From contig NZ_JACYFT010000002.1 of the NCBI RefSeq assembly GCF_014837235.1, positions 1 to 64,000 of the forward strand: a stretch of 64,000 bases of DNA, written 5' to 3'. This DNA comes from Limnohabitans radicicola (GTDB lineage Bacteria; Pseudomonadota; Gammaproteobacteria; Burkholderiales; Burkholderiaceae_C). Under the pieces are notes generated by a model that searched no databases, was not told where the DNA came from, and worked only from the letters and a program-made list of their open reading frames with translations. Of this stretch, positions 1 through 7,923 are shown in pieces (the first letter of the stretch is position 1; the number at the start of each line of letters is the position of its first letter). A program made the position numbers and the translations under genes.

Positions 1-3000
1 GCTGTTGGCCAGCCCTGTCAGCGCGGTGTTGCTGGTGTCGATCGGCTCGCTGAACTGCAGTGTGATGGTGTTGCCACCCGCCGCCGCCGCCACAGATTGC
101 AAGGTGGGCAGTACAGTGTCGATGTTCAGGCTGACCACAGCAGCCTGGCTTTGGGCACCTGCTGCGGAATCTGCACCCTGCACCAGCACGGAGTGGGTGC
201 CGGGCGTGAAGCTGCCCGACAGATCCACACTGAATGCCCCACTGCCGTTGGCGGTGCCGCTGGCCAGCAGGGTGTCGGTGGCTGCGTCGTATTGGCCGTT
301 GTTGTTGCTGTCTTTGAAGACACGCACCGCACCGTTGGCGGCGGTGGTGCCGGTCAGGGTCAAGCCCGTGGTCTGGTTGGTGATCAGGTCACCCAGCACG
401 CCGCTGTCGTCTGCTGCGGCCAGGTTGATGGCGGTGGGCGCTGCGGGGCGGGTGGTGTCGATGGTGATGGCCAGCGGGTTGGTGATGACGAAGTTGCCTT
501 GCGTGTCTGTCACCTTGGCCCGGATGTTGTGCACGCCGTTCAGGCTGCCGCTGTCGGTGCCATTGACCAGGCCGTTTTTGCTGAGAGTGATGTCGCGCTG
601 GATGCCAGTGGCATCGGCAGTGACGCTGCCCAGGCTTTCGCCAGCATCGAGCTGTCCGTTGTTGTTGAAGTCGTCAAAAAACTCCACGGTGTTGCCGCTG
701 GCGGTGGTACCCGTGAGGGTCAGGCCAGTGGTGATGCTGGTGAGTTTGTCGCTGTTGCTGTTGCCCAGGTCATCTGCGGCCAGCAGGTCAAAGGTGAGGC
801 CAATGGCCGAAGGCTGTGCCGCCACGGTCAGGCTCTGCGCTGAGGAGTAAGCACTGGCCGCGCCGTTGGCGGTGGCGTCAAAGCCGGCCTTGACCAGGCG
901 GGCATCCACACTCACGGTGCCGTCGCCCACGCTCAGGATGGCCGACTGCGGCACGGTGACGGTGGCGCTTCCGCTGCTGATGTGGGTGCCTGTGAGGGAC
1001 AGGGTCACCGTTTCGGTGCTGCCACCGGCTTTGGCCCAGCGCAGTTGTACGGTGTCGTTGGCCCGTGCGCCGGTGCCCGCCAGGTTGACCACCACGGTGG
1101 TGCCGTCGGCGGCTTCGGTGGCGTTGAGGGCCCCTGCCACCTCGCCTGCCAGGCTGATGGTGGGGGCGGCCAAAGTGCGGGTGTCGCCCGTGGCGTTGGT
1201 CACAGCCTGGTTGACGAGGTTGGTCACGTCGTTACCCGCTCGGTCTTGCAGGGCACCCGTGGCGTTGTCAGTGTTGTCTGCGTCGGTATAGCTCACGCTG
1301 ATGACCTGCCCGGCATTGACCGGGGTGGCCAGGGTCAGCACCACGATGTTACCGCTGACGCTGCGGGCATTGACTGCAATGGAAGGAGGCGCAATGGTGC
1401 CGTCTTCGAGGCGGACGCTGTACTTGTTCAAGTCTGGCAGGTTGGTGGCATCGAGTGGGTGGCTGTAGGCCAGCACGAGCTGGTCACCATTGACCGTAGC
1501 GCCCTGGAATGTCGGCACTGCGGTGTCACGCTCGATCACCAAGGTCTGGCTGACCGGACTGGTGCCGGTGCCGTCGGTTTGTGTGGCGGTGGCGCGCACC
1601 AGGCCATTGGCCACGGTGGCGGTGGCGGTGGCGGTAAAGACGCCGGTGTTGACGTCGGCCGTGACGGTTTGGGTTTCACCGTTGTCGACCACGTTGTCGC
1701 CGTCGGCGTCCACCCAGACGCTGACGCTGGCGCCTTGGCGGGCGGTGCCCGAGAAGGTCAGGCTGGCCGCGTTGGTCAGGCGGTCGCTGCTGCTGGCGCC
1801 GGTGTCACCCACGCTCAGGCTCAGGTTGGTGATGGCGTCAGGGGCTATCAGGGTGCGGATGGCGCTCAGGCTGGCGATGCCGCTGCCGTTATCGGCGCTG
1901 ACGGCGATTTGGTAGAGCACGGCATTGAGGTTGTCGGCCGTGACGCCGCTGATGCCCAGCGCTGCAAAGTCACCATCGGTCAAGCCCAATGCATCGCGGT
2001 CCATGGCGTAGTTGGGGTCCGTGGGGTCCATGGCGGCCAATGCAGAAAGGCTCTGGACCACATCGGCGATGCCGTTGATTTTGGCGGCTGAGTCGATCAG
2101 CGCCTGGTTGGCATCATTGACGCTGTCGATGACGCTGTTCATGAGCGCGGTTTGGCTGACCGTTTGCAGGTCCAGACCCAGGCCGCTGGCCGGGTCAGTG
2201 AGTTGCTGTGCGCTCAGGCTGTGCGAGAGGTTGTCGAGCAGGCCGGCCTCTGCCAGGGCTTGCAGCTGCGCTCCGGTGAGGGCCTGCACTTGCTGCAGGG
2301 ACAGATTGGCCACTTGTGTGGGCGAGAGGTTGTCGATGACGCCTGCGGGCACGCTGTCGATGGCCTCGGGCAGCAGCGAGAGAACCTGGGCTGCGCTCAG
2401 GTTGTCCAGGTTGCCTGCGCTGGCCATGGCGGCGGCCTGGTCGCTGTTGATCAGCGACAAATTGAGCAGGGCCACTTGGGCGTCGCTGAACGCGGCCAGT
2501 TGTTCGTTGCTCAGGGCTGCGACTTGCGCGGCAGTCAGGGCGGACAGAACGGCGTTGGGCACGCTGTCGATGGCTGCGGGGCTGAGCTGTGCAACCTGCG
2601 CTGCGCTCAGGTTGTCCAGGTTGCCTGCAGTGGCCATGGCTGCGGCCTGGTCGCTGTTGATCAGCGACAAGTTGAGCAGGGCCACCTGGGCGTCGCTGAA
2701 CGCCGCCAGTTGTTCGTTGCTCAGGGCTGCCACTTGCGCGGCAGTCAGGGCCGACAGAACGGCGTTGGGCACGCTGTCGATGGCGGTGGGCGCCAGCGAT
2801 TGAACCTGGGCTGCGCTCAGGTTGTCCAGGTTGCCTGCGCTGGCCATGGCCGCGGCCTGGTCGCTGTTGATCAGCGACAAGTTGAGCAGGGCCACCTGGG
2901 CGTCGCTGAACGCCGCCAGTTGTTCGTTGCTCAGGGCTGCCACTTGCGCGGCAGTCAGGGCCGACAGAACGGCGTTGGGCACGCTGTCGATGGCGGTGGG

Positions 3001-4413
3001 CGCCAGCGATTGAACCTGGGCTGCGCTCAGGTTGTCCAGGTTGCCTGCAGTGGCCATGGCGGCGGCCTGGTCGCTGTTGATCAGCGACAAATTGAGCAGG
3101 GCCACTTGGGCGTCGCTGAACGCGGCCAGTTGTTCGTTGCTCAGGGCTGCGACTTGCGCGGCAGTCAGGGCCGACAGAACGGCGTTGGGCACGCTGTCGA
3201 TGGCGTCAGGGCGCAGCTGCAGCACCTGGGGGCCGGTGAGCCCGCTCAGGTCGGCCACGGCGGCCTGGGCGCTGGTCATGACGGCCAGCAGTTCGTTGGG
3301 CAGGCTGGCCACGACCTGGGCCGACAAGCCGTCAATGAAGTCGGTGGACAGGGCGGCAAAGGCGGTGGTGTTGACCTGGTCGAGGTCGTCCGGACCCGTT
3401 TGCTGGCCTTGTGCGGTGCTCAGGGTGCCCAGTTTGGCGGCGTTGGCCGGGTTGTTGAGGTAGGCGGCGATTTCAGTGGGGGTCTTGTTGCTGAAGTCGA
3501 AGGCCAGGAAAGGTGTTTGGGTGGCGGTGTCAAAGCCGGTGACGGCGCTCAAGGCGGCGTTGAGATCGGCTGTCAGTGCTGTGCGTGCGTTGTGGGTGAG
3601 CACGGCGCCGTCGGCAAAGACCAGTTTGTCCCGGCCCAGGGTGGTGGCACCGTTGGCCACGGTCACTTTTTCTGTCCCGCCATTGATGCTGCGGGTGAAG
3701 GTGATGGCGCCCGAGACTTCGGTCAGACTCTTGGTGTAGTCGGCCCAGTTGCCCGTCAGGTAGATCTGGTCCTCTCCCCCAAAGAGGTTGCGCGCATCCA
3801 CCGTGGCGCCGGCCTTGACGTAGACCTTGTCCACCTGGCCCGTGCCGGTGGCCACCGTGGTCTGGCCCGCTTCGGTCATGGCAAAGGTGGCGCCGGTGGT
3901 AGTGCTGGTGGTCGAGGCAAAGGCCCGCAGGGTGTTGCCCGCCGGGGCCGTGGGGCTGTAGGCGGCGCTGGTCAGGCTGTTGTTGACGCCCGAGACGCTG
4001 GCCAGCGCTGCCGTCAGGCTGCCTTGCAGCGCGGCGTTGGCCTGCTGGGTACCCACGGCGCCGTCGGCAAAGATGAGCTGGTCGCGGCCCAGGGTGGTGG
4101 CGCCGTTGGCCACGGTGACTTTCTCGGTCAGGCCGCTGGTGCTGTCGGTGTAGCTGAAGACGATGGCGCCCGAGACGCTGGTGATGTCTTTGGTGTACTG
4201 GTCCCAGCGGTGGTTGAAGAGGACCACATCGGTGCCACCAAAGAGGTTACGGGCATCCAGGTCCACGCCTGCAGCCGCCCAGACGGTGTTGACGCCGCCG
4301 CTGCCGGTGGCAATCAGCTGTTGTTCGGCCAGCGCGTATTCGGCCCCCGGGGTGCGCAGATCGAGCAAGTCTGCAAAGGAGCCGCTGATGAAGTAACGAA
4401 GGATGGTGGACAT
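1..4413 (-). CDS. Large repeat-rich surface adhesin with Ig-like domains, 3' end outside the window
   Basis: The frame is open from the ATG at 4413 to the left edge (1471 codons) without a stop. An AGAGGA ribosome site lies just upstream of the ATG. The N-terminus has no Sec signal peptide, which fits type I-secreted adhesins. Residues 1-130 and about 170-300 are two related units, each with a DARNLFGG motif followed by KVTVANGATTLGRD. Residues about 317-690 are rich in AQV-x-x-L units, including four 70-residue tandem repeats. Residues about 850-1060 look like Ig-like/SwmB-type domains with acidic loops such as WVDADGD, and residues about 1180-1471 are further bacterial Ig-like domains with DFNNNGQLDAGE-type loops. 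A role in adhesion or biofilm is inferred from this architecture. The gene follows the truncated adhesin by 84 bp on the same strand. Long plus-strand frames here are only antisense shadows. Confidence 0.8.
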   Translation of the reverse strand, partial: MSTILRYFISGSFADLLDLRTPGAEYALAEQQLIATGSGGVNTVWAAAGVDLDARNLFGGTDVVLFNHRWDQYTKDITSVSGAIVFSYTDSTSGLTEKVTVANGATTLGRDQLIFADGAVGTQQANAALQGSLTAALASVSGVNNSLTSAAYSPTAPAGNTLRAFASTTSTTTGATFAMTEAGQTTVATGTGQVDKVYVKAGATVDARNLFGGEDQIYLTGNWADYTKSLTEVSGAITFTRSINGGTEKVTVANGATTLGRDKLVFADGAVLTHNARTALTADLNAALSAVTGFDTATQTPFLAFDFSNKTPTEIAAYLNNPANAAKLGTLSTAQGQQTGPDDLDQVNTTAFAALSTDFIDGLSAQVVASLPNELLAVMTSAQAAVADLSGLTGPQVLQLRPDAIDSVPNAVLSALTAAQVAALSNEQLAAFSDAQVALLNLSLINSDQAAAMATAGNLDNLSAAQVQSLAPTAIDSVPNAVLSALTAAQVAALSNEQLAAFSDAQVALLNLSLINSDQAAAMASAGNLDNLSAAQVQSLAPTAIDSVPNAVLSALTAAQVAALSNEQLAAFSDAQVALLNLSLINSDQAAAMATAGNLDNLSAAQVAQLSPAAIDSVPNAVLSALTAAQVAALSNEQLAAFSDAQVALLNLSLINSDQAAAMASAGNLDNLSAAQVLSLLPEAIDSVPAGVIDNLSPTQVANLSLQQVQALTGAQLQALAEAGLLDNLSHSLSAQQLTDPASGLGLDLQTVSQTALMNSVIDSVNDANQALIDSAAKINGIADVVQSLSALAAMDPTDPNYAMDRDALGLTDGDFAALGISGVTADNLNAVLYQIAVSADNGSGIASLSAIRTLIAPDAITNLSLSVGDTGASSSDRLTNAASLTFSGTARQGASVSVWVDADGDNVVDNGETQTVTADVNTGVFTATATATVANGLVRATATQTDGTGTSPVSQTLVIERDTAVPTFQGATVNGDQLVLAYSHPLDATNLPDLNKYSVRLEDGTIAPPSIAVNARSVSGNIVVLTLATPVNAGQVISVSYTDADNTDNATGALQDRAGNDVTNLVNQAVTNATGDTRTLAAPTISLAGEVAGALNATEAADGTTVVVNLAGTGARANDTVQLRWAKAGGSTETVTLSLTGTHISSGSATVTVPQSAILSVGDGTVSVDARLVKAGFDATANGAASAYSSAQSLTVAAQPSAIGLTFDLLAADDLGNSNSDKLTSITTGLTLTGTTASGNTVEFFDDFNNNGQLDAGESLGSVTADATGIQRDITLSKNGLVNGTDSGSLNGVHNIRAKVTDTQGNFVITNPLAITIDTTRPAAPTAINLAAADDSGVLGDLITNQTTGLTLTGTTAANGAVRVFKDSNNNGQYDAATDTLLASGTANGSGAFSVDLSGSFTPGTHSVLVQGADSAAGAQSQAAVVSLNIDTVLPTLQSVAAAAGGNTITLQFSEPIDTSNTALTGLANS
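2401..3240 (-). repeat. Four tandem 210-bp in-frame repeats (70 aa each) inside the adhesin
   Basis: Units begin at 2401, 2611, 2821 and 3031 with exact 210-bp spacing, so the protein frame is kept. Each unit encodes a segment built on AQVAALSNEQLAAFSDAQVA-like helices. At synonymous sites units 1 and 4 share one set of variants (for example aaattg, acttgg) and units 2 and 3 share another (aagttg, acctgg), giving an A-B-B-A pattern. Diverged copies of the same motif flank the array on both sides. Confidence 0.9.
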
Positions 4414-4497
4414 GGTGTGTTCCTCTGAATTTGTTTGTTTTGGAGACCCGGAAGGCTGCGCCTGGCACAGCCCTGCGGGTCAGGGGGCTGCAAGGCC

Positions 4498-5574
4498 TTA
4501 AGCGGCAATCACCATGCCGGTGTTACTCCAGTTGTTGGAGATGACGTTTTGCAGCAACTGGTCAGTGACCACCGATGCCGGCAGGGTGATGCCGCTGGCA
4601 ATGACAAAGTCAATGAAGTAGGCCCCCCCATTGACCGCATCGGTGCCTTCCACCGCCAGCTGCAAAGGCTGACTGACAGTGCCCTGTCCCCCGGCAAACA
4701 CGTTGGCATTGAGCGAAGCCTGCGGGTCGGTGTTGGTGTGGTCCTGGTTGTCCACATACAGCAGGTCGTTGATGCCGAAGTTGTTGAGCAGCATGTTGCC
4801 CGCGCCCTGCAGCACAGTGTTGGCTTGGGCCCCGGAGGTGAGAATCACGCCTTTGACCACGGCAGCGAAGTCACCGCTGGCCAGATCCAGGGTGGTCTGG
4901 GCACCAGTAGGTGAACCCACGCCCGTGGCATCAAACCATTTGAGGGCGTTTTCCAGGGCACCGGTGGTGGTGTTCATGGATTGGGCCTGAACGGCGTTGG
5001 CAAAGCCCGCGCCCGGTGCCACGGTGCTGAAGTTGACCGTGGTGAAGGCTTGTGTGTCCTGGCCGGTGGTGACGCCGGTGAAAGCCCCTGTGGAGACAGC
5101 CAGGCTGTAGTTGGAGGCCAGGTCGAGATCAAAACCGGGGTTGATGATGATCTTGGTGTTGGCCCCGCTGCCCACGATCGTGACGCGGCTGGTGTCGGTC
5201 ACGCTGAAGGTCTGGGTGTGGGTGGTGCTCTCGCCCTGGTAGCCGGTGCCGCCCAGATCGGTCAGGGTGATGGTGCCCCCGGCCTTGGCAGTGACGGTCT
5301 CGCCCACGCTGAGCACAATGCTCGAGCGCACGTCGAAGTTGGTCACAGCGCTGCTGAGCGTGGTGGACAAAGACGGCGCATCCACAGCGGTGATGACAAA
5401 GTCGTCATACGCCGTCCGGCTGCCGTCGCTTGCCGTGACGCGCACGGTGGTGGCACCTGCGCCGGTGGGGTTGCCGCTGAAGGTTCGGGTGTCCGCATCA
5501 AACGACAACCACCCCGGCAGTGCCCCGCCATCGGCAAGGCTAGCTGTGTACGTTAGGGTGGACCAACGGCAAAA
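4498..5574 (-). pseudogene. 5'-truncated adhesin fragment (He_PIG/cadherin-like domain plus C-terminal domain)
   Basis: The open frame begins directly after the stop codon of the recombinase gene and ends at 4498. It enters in the middle of a putative Ig (He_PIG, dystroglycan-type) domain: [18 protein letters not shown] is followed by [17 protein letters not shown], whose usual N-terminal half is absent. No ATG with a ribosome site is present; the first possible start is a TTG at 5508 inside the domain. The rest is Thr/Ser/Gly/Asn-rich like secreted beta-proteins. It is best read as the 3' part of a larger adhesin gene whose 5' part was removed by recombination. Expression by readthrough or reinitiation from the recombinase mRNA cannot be excluded. 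Confidence 0.7.
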
Positions 5575-6849
5575 TCAAATCACTTGATCACGCTTGCGCT
5601 GTTGGTTGTTGTTGCGGCGGCTTTGCAATATCCCCACATTCATTTCTCCGTTCAGTGATGAAGCATAAAAGCGTTCAATGACCTGTATGGAGGTTCGTGC
5701 GTTACGCGCCAGGGTCAGCATGTCAATGCCTTGTCCGTACAAAAGCCTGAACATGATGGCGGTGTGGCGCAGGCAATAAAGTGTGCGCGGACGTGCCCAG
5801 GTGTCTTCGGTGTTTAATCCCGCCTCGCGCATGACCCACTTGAACCAGAATCCGAGCACTGACAGTGCGTACTCACGATCCTGTTCTGCAGGCAGGAATA
5901 CATAGTCGTCTGGGTTCCCAAAGCCTTGTAGCTGGGCGCTTTGCAGTAATTTTTCGTAAACATGTACTGCAGGTCTGAGGCTGACCATGGTCGCATCATG
6001 CCGTTTCGTTTCTGGTGCATTCAGTTTCAGGTAGAGGTGTTCGCCACGGCAGATTTGTATGTGTTTGTGTTTGAGTTGGCGAAGGTCTCCTGGCCGGATA
6101 AAGCTGTTGACCATGAAACGGATGGCCCACGCCATGTCAGGCATTAACGTGAGGTGCTTTTGCGCAATCCAGAATTTCCCCGCAGTTGGGCCGGTTCGCT
6201 TGACTTTGGGGGCGATCAATTTCTGGCGAGTCAGGCGGTGAGCCGTGGTTACCATGGTTTTGTACTCTGCGACAGACAGCATGCTGCGTGGTCGGTGAAG
6301 GATTTGTACCTTGGGAATCTGCGGCAGTTCATGCAGCAGTTTTTGACGAACGGCCAGCTTGAGTAGTTTTCTCACAATGACCAAATACTGTGAGACGGTG
6401 GTTGTACTGAATTTTTTTTCGCACAGGTATTCGACGAAGCTTTCGAGTACGGTTTCGGTGGTCATTGATGGCGCATGGTTAGAAAAAAATGGCAAAACAT
6501 GCGCTGTGAGCCGGTTTTTCAGAATGTTGACGCTGTCACGACTGACTTCTCCGCGTTGGCTGCGATGCGTTTCTGCTTTGACGAGCAGATGACTCAAAAA
6601 TTGAAAGTTGTTTTGCTCAATTTTTTCGGTGTTTTTGTTTCGAGCGCTTGGAGTGACTGGTTCAGCAGGCTCGTCGTCAGCACGAAAATGGTGCGTCCAG
6701 CCTTCTGGTGTGAGCACATGAAAGTAGGGCTGGTTGTGATGGAAAACCGTCACCGCCGATGTGCCACCTTGTCGCAGCACCGTTTCCGGGTCTGACAGAA
6801 ACTGGCTGAGCGGCGTGACCAATGAGGAGGGGATTTGTGTGATTTGCAT
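5575..6849 (-). CDS. Tyrosine recombinase with N-terminal Phd/StbD antitoxin-like segment
   Basis: This is a DNA strand-exchange enzyme of the tyrosine recombinase family, 424 aa. Residues about 1-55 resemble Phd/YefM/StbD antitoxins, with the pattern AVTVFHHNQPYFHVLTPEGW. Residues about 85-180 look like a SAM-like core-binding domain. The catalytic domain has Arg I in SFIRPGDLRQL, a Lys region in NAPETKRH, Arg II in YCLRHT and the nucleophile Tyr in IERFYAS. The usual His before Arg II is replaced by Tyr, as in a known subfamily with a Y-x-LRHT motif. The gene starts 9 bp after luxI, so it is very likely co-transcribed with it. Its TGA stop abuts the truncated adhesin in the same frame. The target site is unknown. 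Confidence 0.85.
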   Translation of the reverse strand: MQITQIPSSLVTPLSQFLSDPETVLRQGGTSAVTVFHHNQPYFHVLTPEGWTHHFRADDEPAEPVTPSARNKNTEKIEQNNFQFLSHLLVKAETHRSQRGEVSRDSVNILKNRLTAHVLPFFSNHAPSMTTETVLESFVEYLCEKKFSTTTVSQYLVIVRKLLKLAVRQKLLHELPQIPKVQILHRPRSMLSVAEYKTMVTTAHRLTRQKLIAPKVKRTGPTAGKFWIAQKHLTLMPDMAWAIRFMVNSFIRPGDLRQLKHKHIQICRGEHLYLKLNAPETKRHDATMVSLRPAVHVYEKLLQSAQLQGFGNPDDYVFLPAEQDREYALSVLGFWFKWVMREAGLNTEDTWARPRTLYCLRHTAIMFRLLYGQGIDMLTLARNARTSIQVIERFYASSLNGEMNVGILQSRRNNNQQRKRDQVI

Positions 6850-6858
6850 GACGGGTCC

Positions 6859-7428
6859 TCAGTTGCGTGCTTGCTTGCAGTCAATGAGCAGGGACACGAT
6901 GGGCAGCCCATGGTTGATGATCGGGGAGCCGGCACGCTCCACACGGTAGCCGTTGCGCCGTAGCAGGCGTTCCATGCCCACTGGCGAGACGGTGACCAGC
7001 GTGTGGGCCCCCAGCGCCAGGCTGGTGCGCATGACACTGAGCAGCAATTCTTCGGCGTGGTAGGCCGAGGCCTGGTGTGTGCTTGCCTGTTGGTTCTGTG
7101 TGGAGGCGGCCGCGGCAAAGCGCGAAAGTTCCCATATGCTCGGGTCATGCGGGAGTTGGGTGCCTGCCCAGAGTTCGGGGAACACTTTTTCCATGAGGTA
7201 GGGCGCTGTGGTAGGCAGCAGTCGGGCGACGCCGCTGACTTGACCCATGTCGTCGTGCGAGCAGACGTAGACGGCATTGGGGCCATCAAACTCATCGAGC
7301 TCCATGCCGTTGGTGGTCTGCAGTTCCCAGCCGAGTTGCTCAATGAAGACGGATCGGCGGTAGTGACCCATTTGCTCGAAGAGCGGGCTGGGAAGTTGCT
7401 GCCGGGTGCCTGCGCTGTAGTGTTGCAT
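6859..7428 (-). CDS. luxI: Acyl-homoserine-lactone synthase, LuxI family
   Basis: It makes the AHL autoinducer from S-adenosylmethionine and an acyl carrier. With the ATG at 7428 the conserved LuxI residues fall at Arg24, Phe28, Trp34, Asp45 and Asp48, the numbering seen in EsaI, followed by Arg69, Glu100 and Arg103. This supports 7428 over the upstream in-frame ATG at 7464. AAGGA lies 7 nt before 7428, while no Shine-Dalgarno precedes 7464. The product is 189 aa, a normal length. It sits between the RsaM-like gene and the recombinase on one strand. The ribosome site is inside a perfect inverted repeat, suggesting translational control. The acyl chain length cannot be read from sequence. Confidence 0.92.
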   Translation of the reverse strand: MQHYSAGTRQQLPSPLFEQMGHYRRSVFIEQLGWELQTTNGMELDEFDGPNAVYVCSHDDMGQVSGVARLLPTTAPYLMEKVFPELWAGTQLPHDPSIWELSRFAAAASTQNQQASTHQASAYHAEELLLSVMRTSLALGAHTLVTVSPVGMERLLRRNGYRVERAGSPIINHGLPIVSLLIDCKQARN

Positions 7429-7430
7429 GT

Positions 7431-7461
7431 CATTCCTTGGTCTTGGGTTGAACAAGGAATG
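7431..7461 (-). promoter_or_regulatory. Hairpin covering the luxI ribosome-binding site
   Basis: CATTCCTTG (7431-7439) and CAAGGAATG (7453-7461) form a perfect 9-bp inverted repeat with a 13-nt loop. In the minus-strand transcript the 3' arm contains the AAGGA Shine-Dalgarno of luxI and ends 2 nt before the ATG. Folding would therefore hide the ribosome site. It could instead be a protein operator, but it does not match the usual lux-box consensus. Confidence 0.6.
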
Positions 7462-7476
7462 CATGCTAGGGAGAGG

Positions 7477-7890
7477 TCAGTGCAGCTGTAAGCTGCCAAA
7501 AATAACAGGTTGACAGTTCACGGCTTGAGCCACTTCGGTTTGCCAGCTGTGTGCGTCGATCCAACTGGCCAGCACCATGAGGTTGTCGTGCCAACTCAGG
7601 GCCTGTCCGTGATGATTGATGAGCTGCAGATTGGTTCTGGGCAGAGCCTCGCGATGCCAATGCAATTGGCGGTCACGGGCGGTTACTTGCCAGTCCCAGC
7701 CAATGCTGACGGGCAGGTGGCATTGGCCCAGCCATTCGGTGTAGCCGCTCCACACTTGGTTGACGCTCAAGGTTTGTGCGGGCTGGACCCGTGGGTCAGG
7801 GGTGTCCAGAGCTGAAAAAAAATGCGTCAGGCGCAGCGTCAGCAGCTCCTGCATGCTGGTGTGGACTTGTCCGGTTTGGGTGATTTTCAT
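7477..7890 (-). CDS. RsaM/DUF4902-like quorum-sensing modulator
   Basis: This 137-aa protein is encoded between luxR and luxI, the position typical of RsaM-type regulators in Burkholderia and relatives. The visible motifs TEW, IGWDW, and RTN followed later by a Gly and a Trp-rich C-terminal part fit the DUF4902/RsaM pattern as I recall it; no search was run. RsaM proteins lower AHL production by an incompletely known route. The ATG at 7890 was chosen because upstream frame extension only offers a TTG; its ribosome site is weak. The gene starts 33 bp after luxR and ends 48 bp before luxI. Confidence rests on context plus motifs. Confidence 0.65.
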   Translation of the reverse strand: MKITQTGQVHTSMQELLTLRLTHFFSALDTPDPRVQPAQTLSVNQVWSGYTEWLGQCHLPVSIGWDWQVTARDRQLHWHREALPRTNLQLINHHGQALSWHDNLMVLASWIDAHSWQTEVAQAVNCQPVIFGSLQLH

Positions 7891-7923
7891 GCCCGTATGC
7901 GCGTCCGGTCTCAAAAAAGTGGA

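Noticed and set aside
2401..3240. Regularly spaced repeats that could suggest a CRISPR array
   Set aside because: The units are 210 bp, contiguous and in frame with a coding sequence; there are no unique spacers and no cas genes.
2152..4428. 758-codon open frame on the plus strand
   Set aside because: It is exactly antisense to the adhesin codons; its Gly/Gln/His-rich product has no family features, and its repeats only mirror the adhesin repeats.
5540..5580. Integron-type attachment site at the recombinase-adhesin junction
   Set aside because: The sequence cgttagggtg recalls a GTTRRRY core but the last base does not fit, no paired attC arms are seen, and the recombinase lacks the IntI-specific insert.
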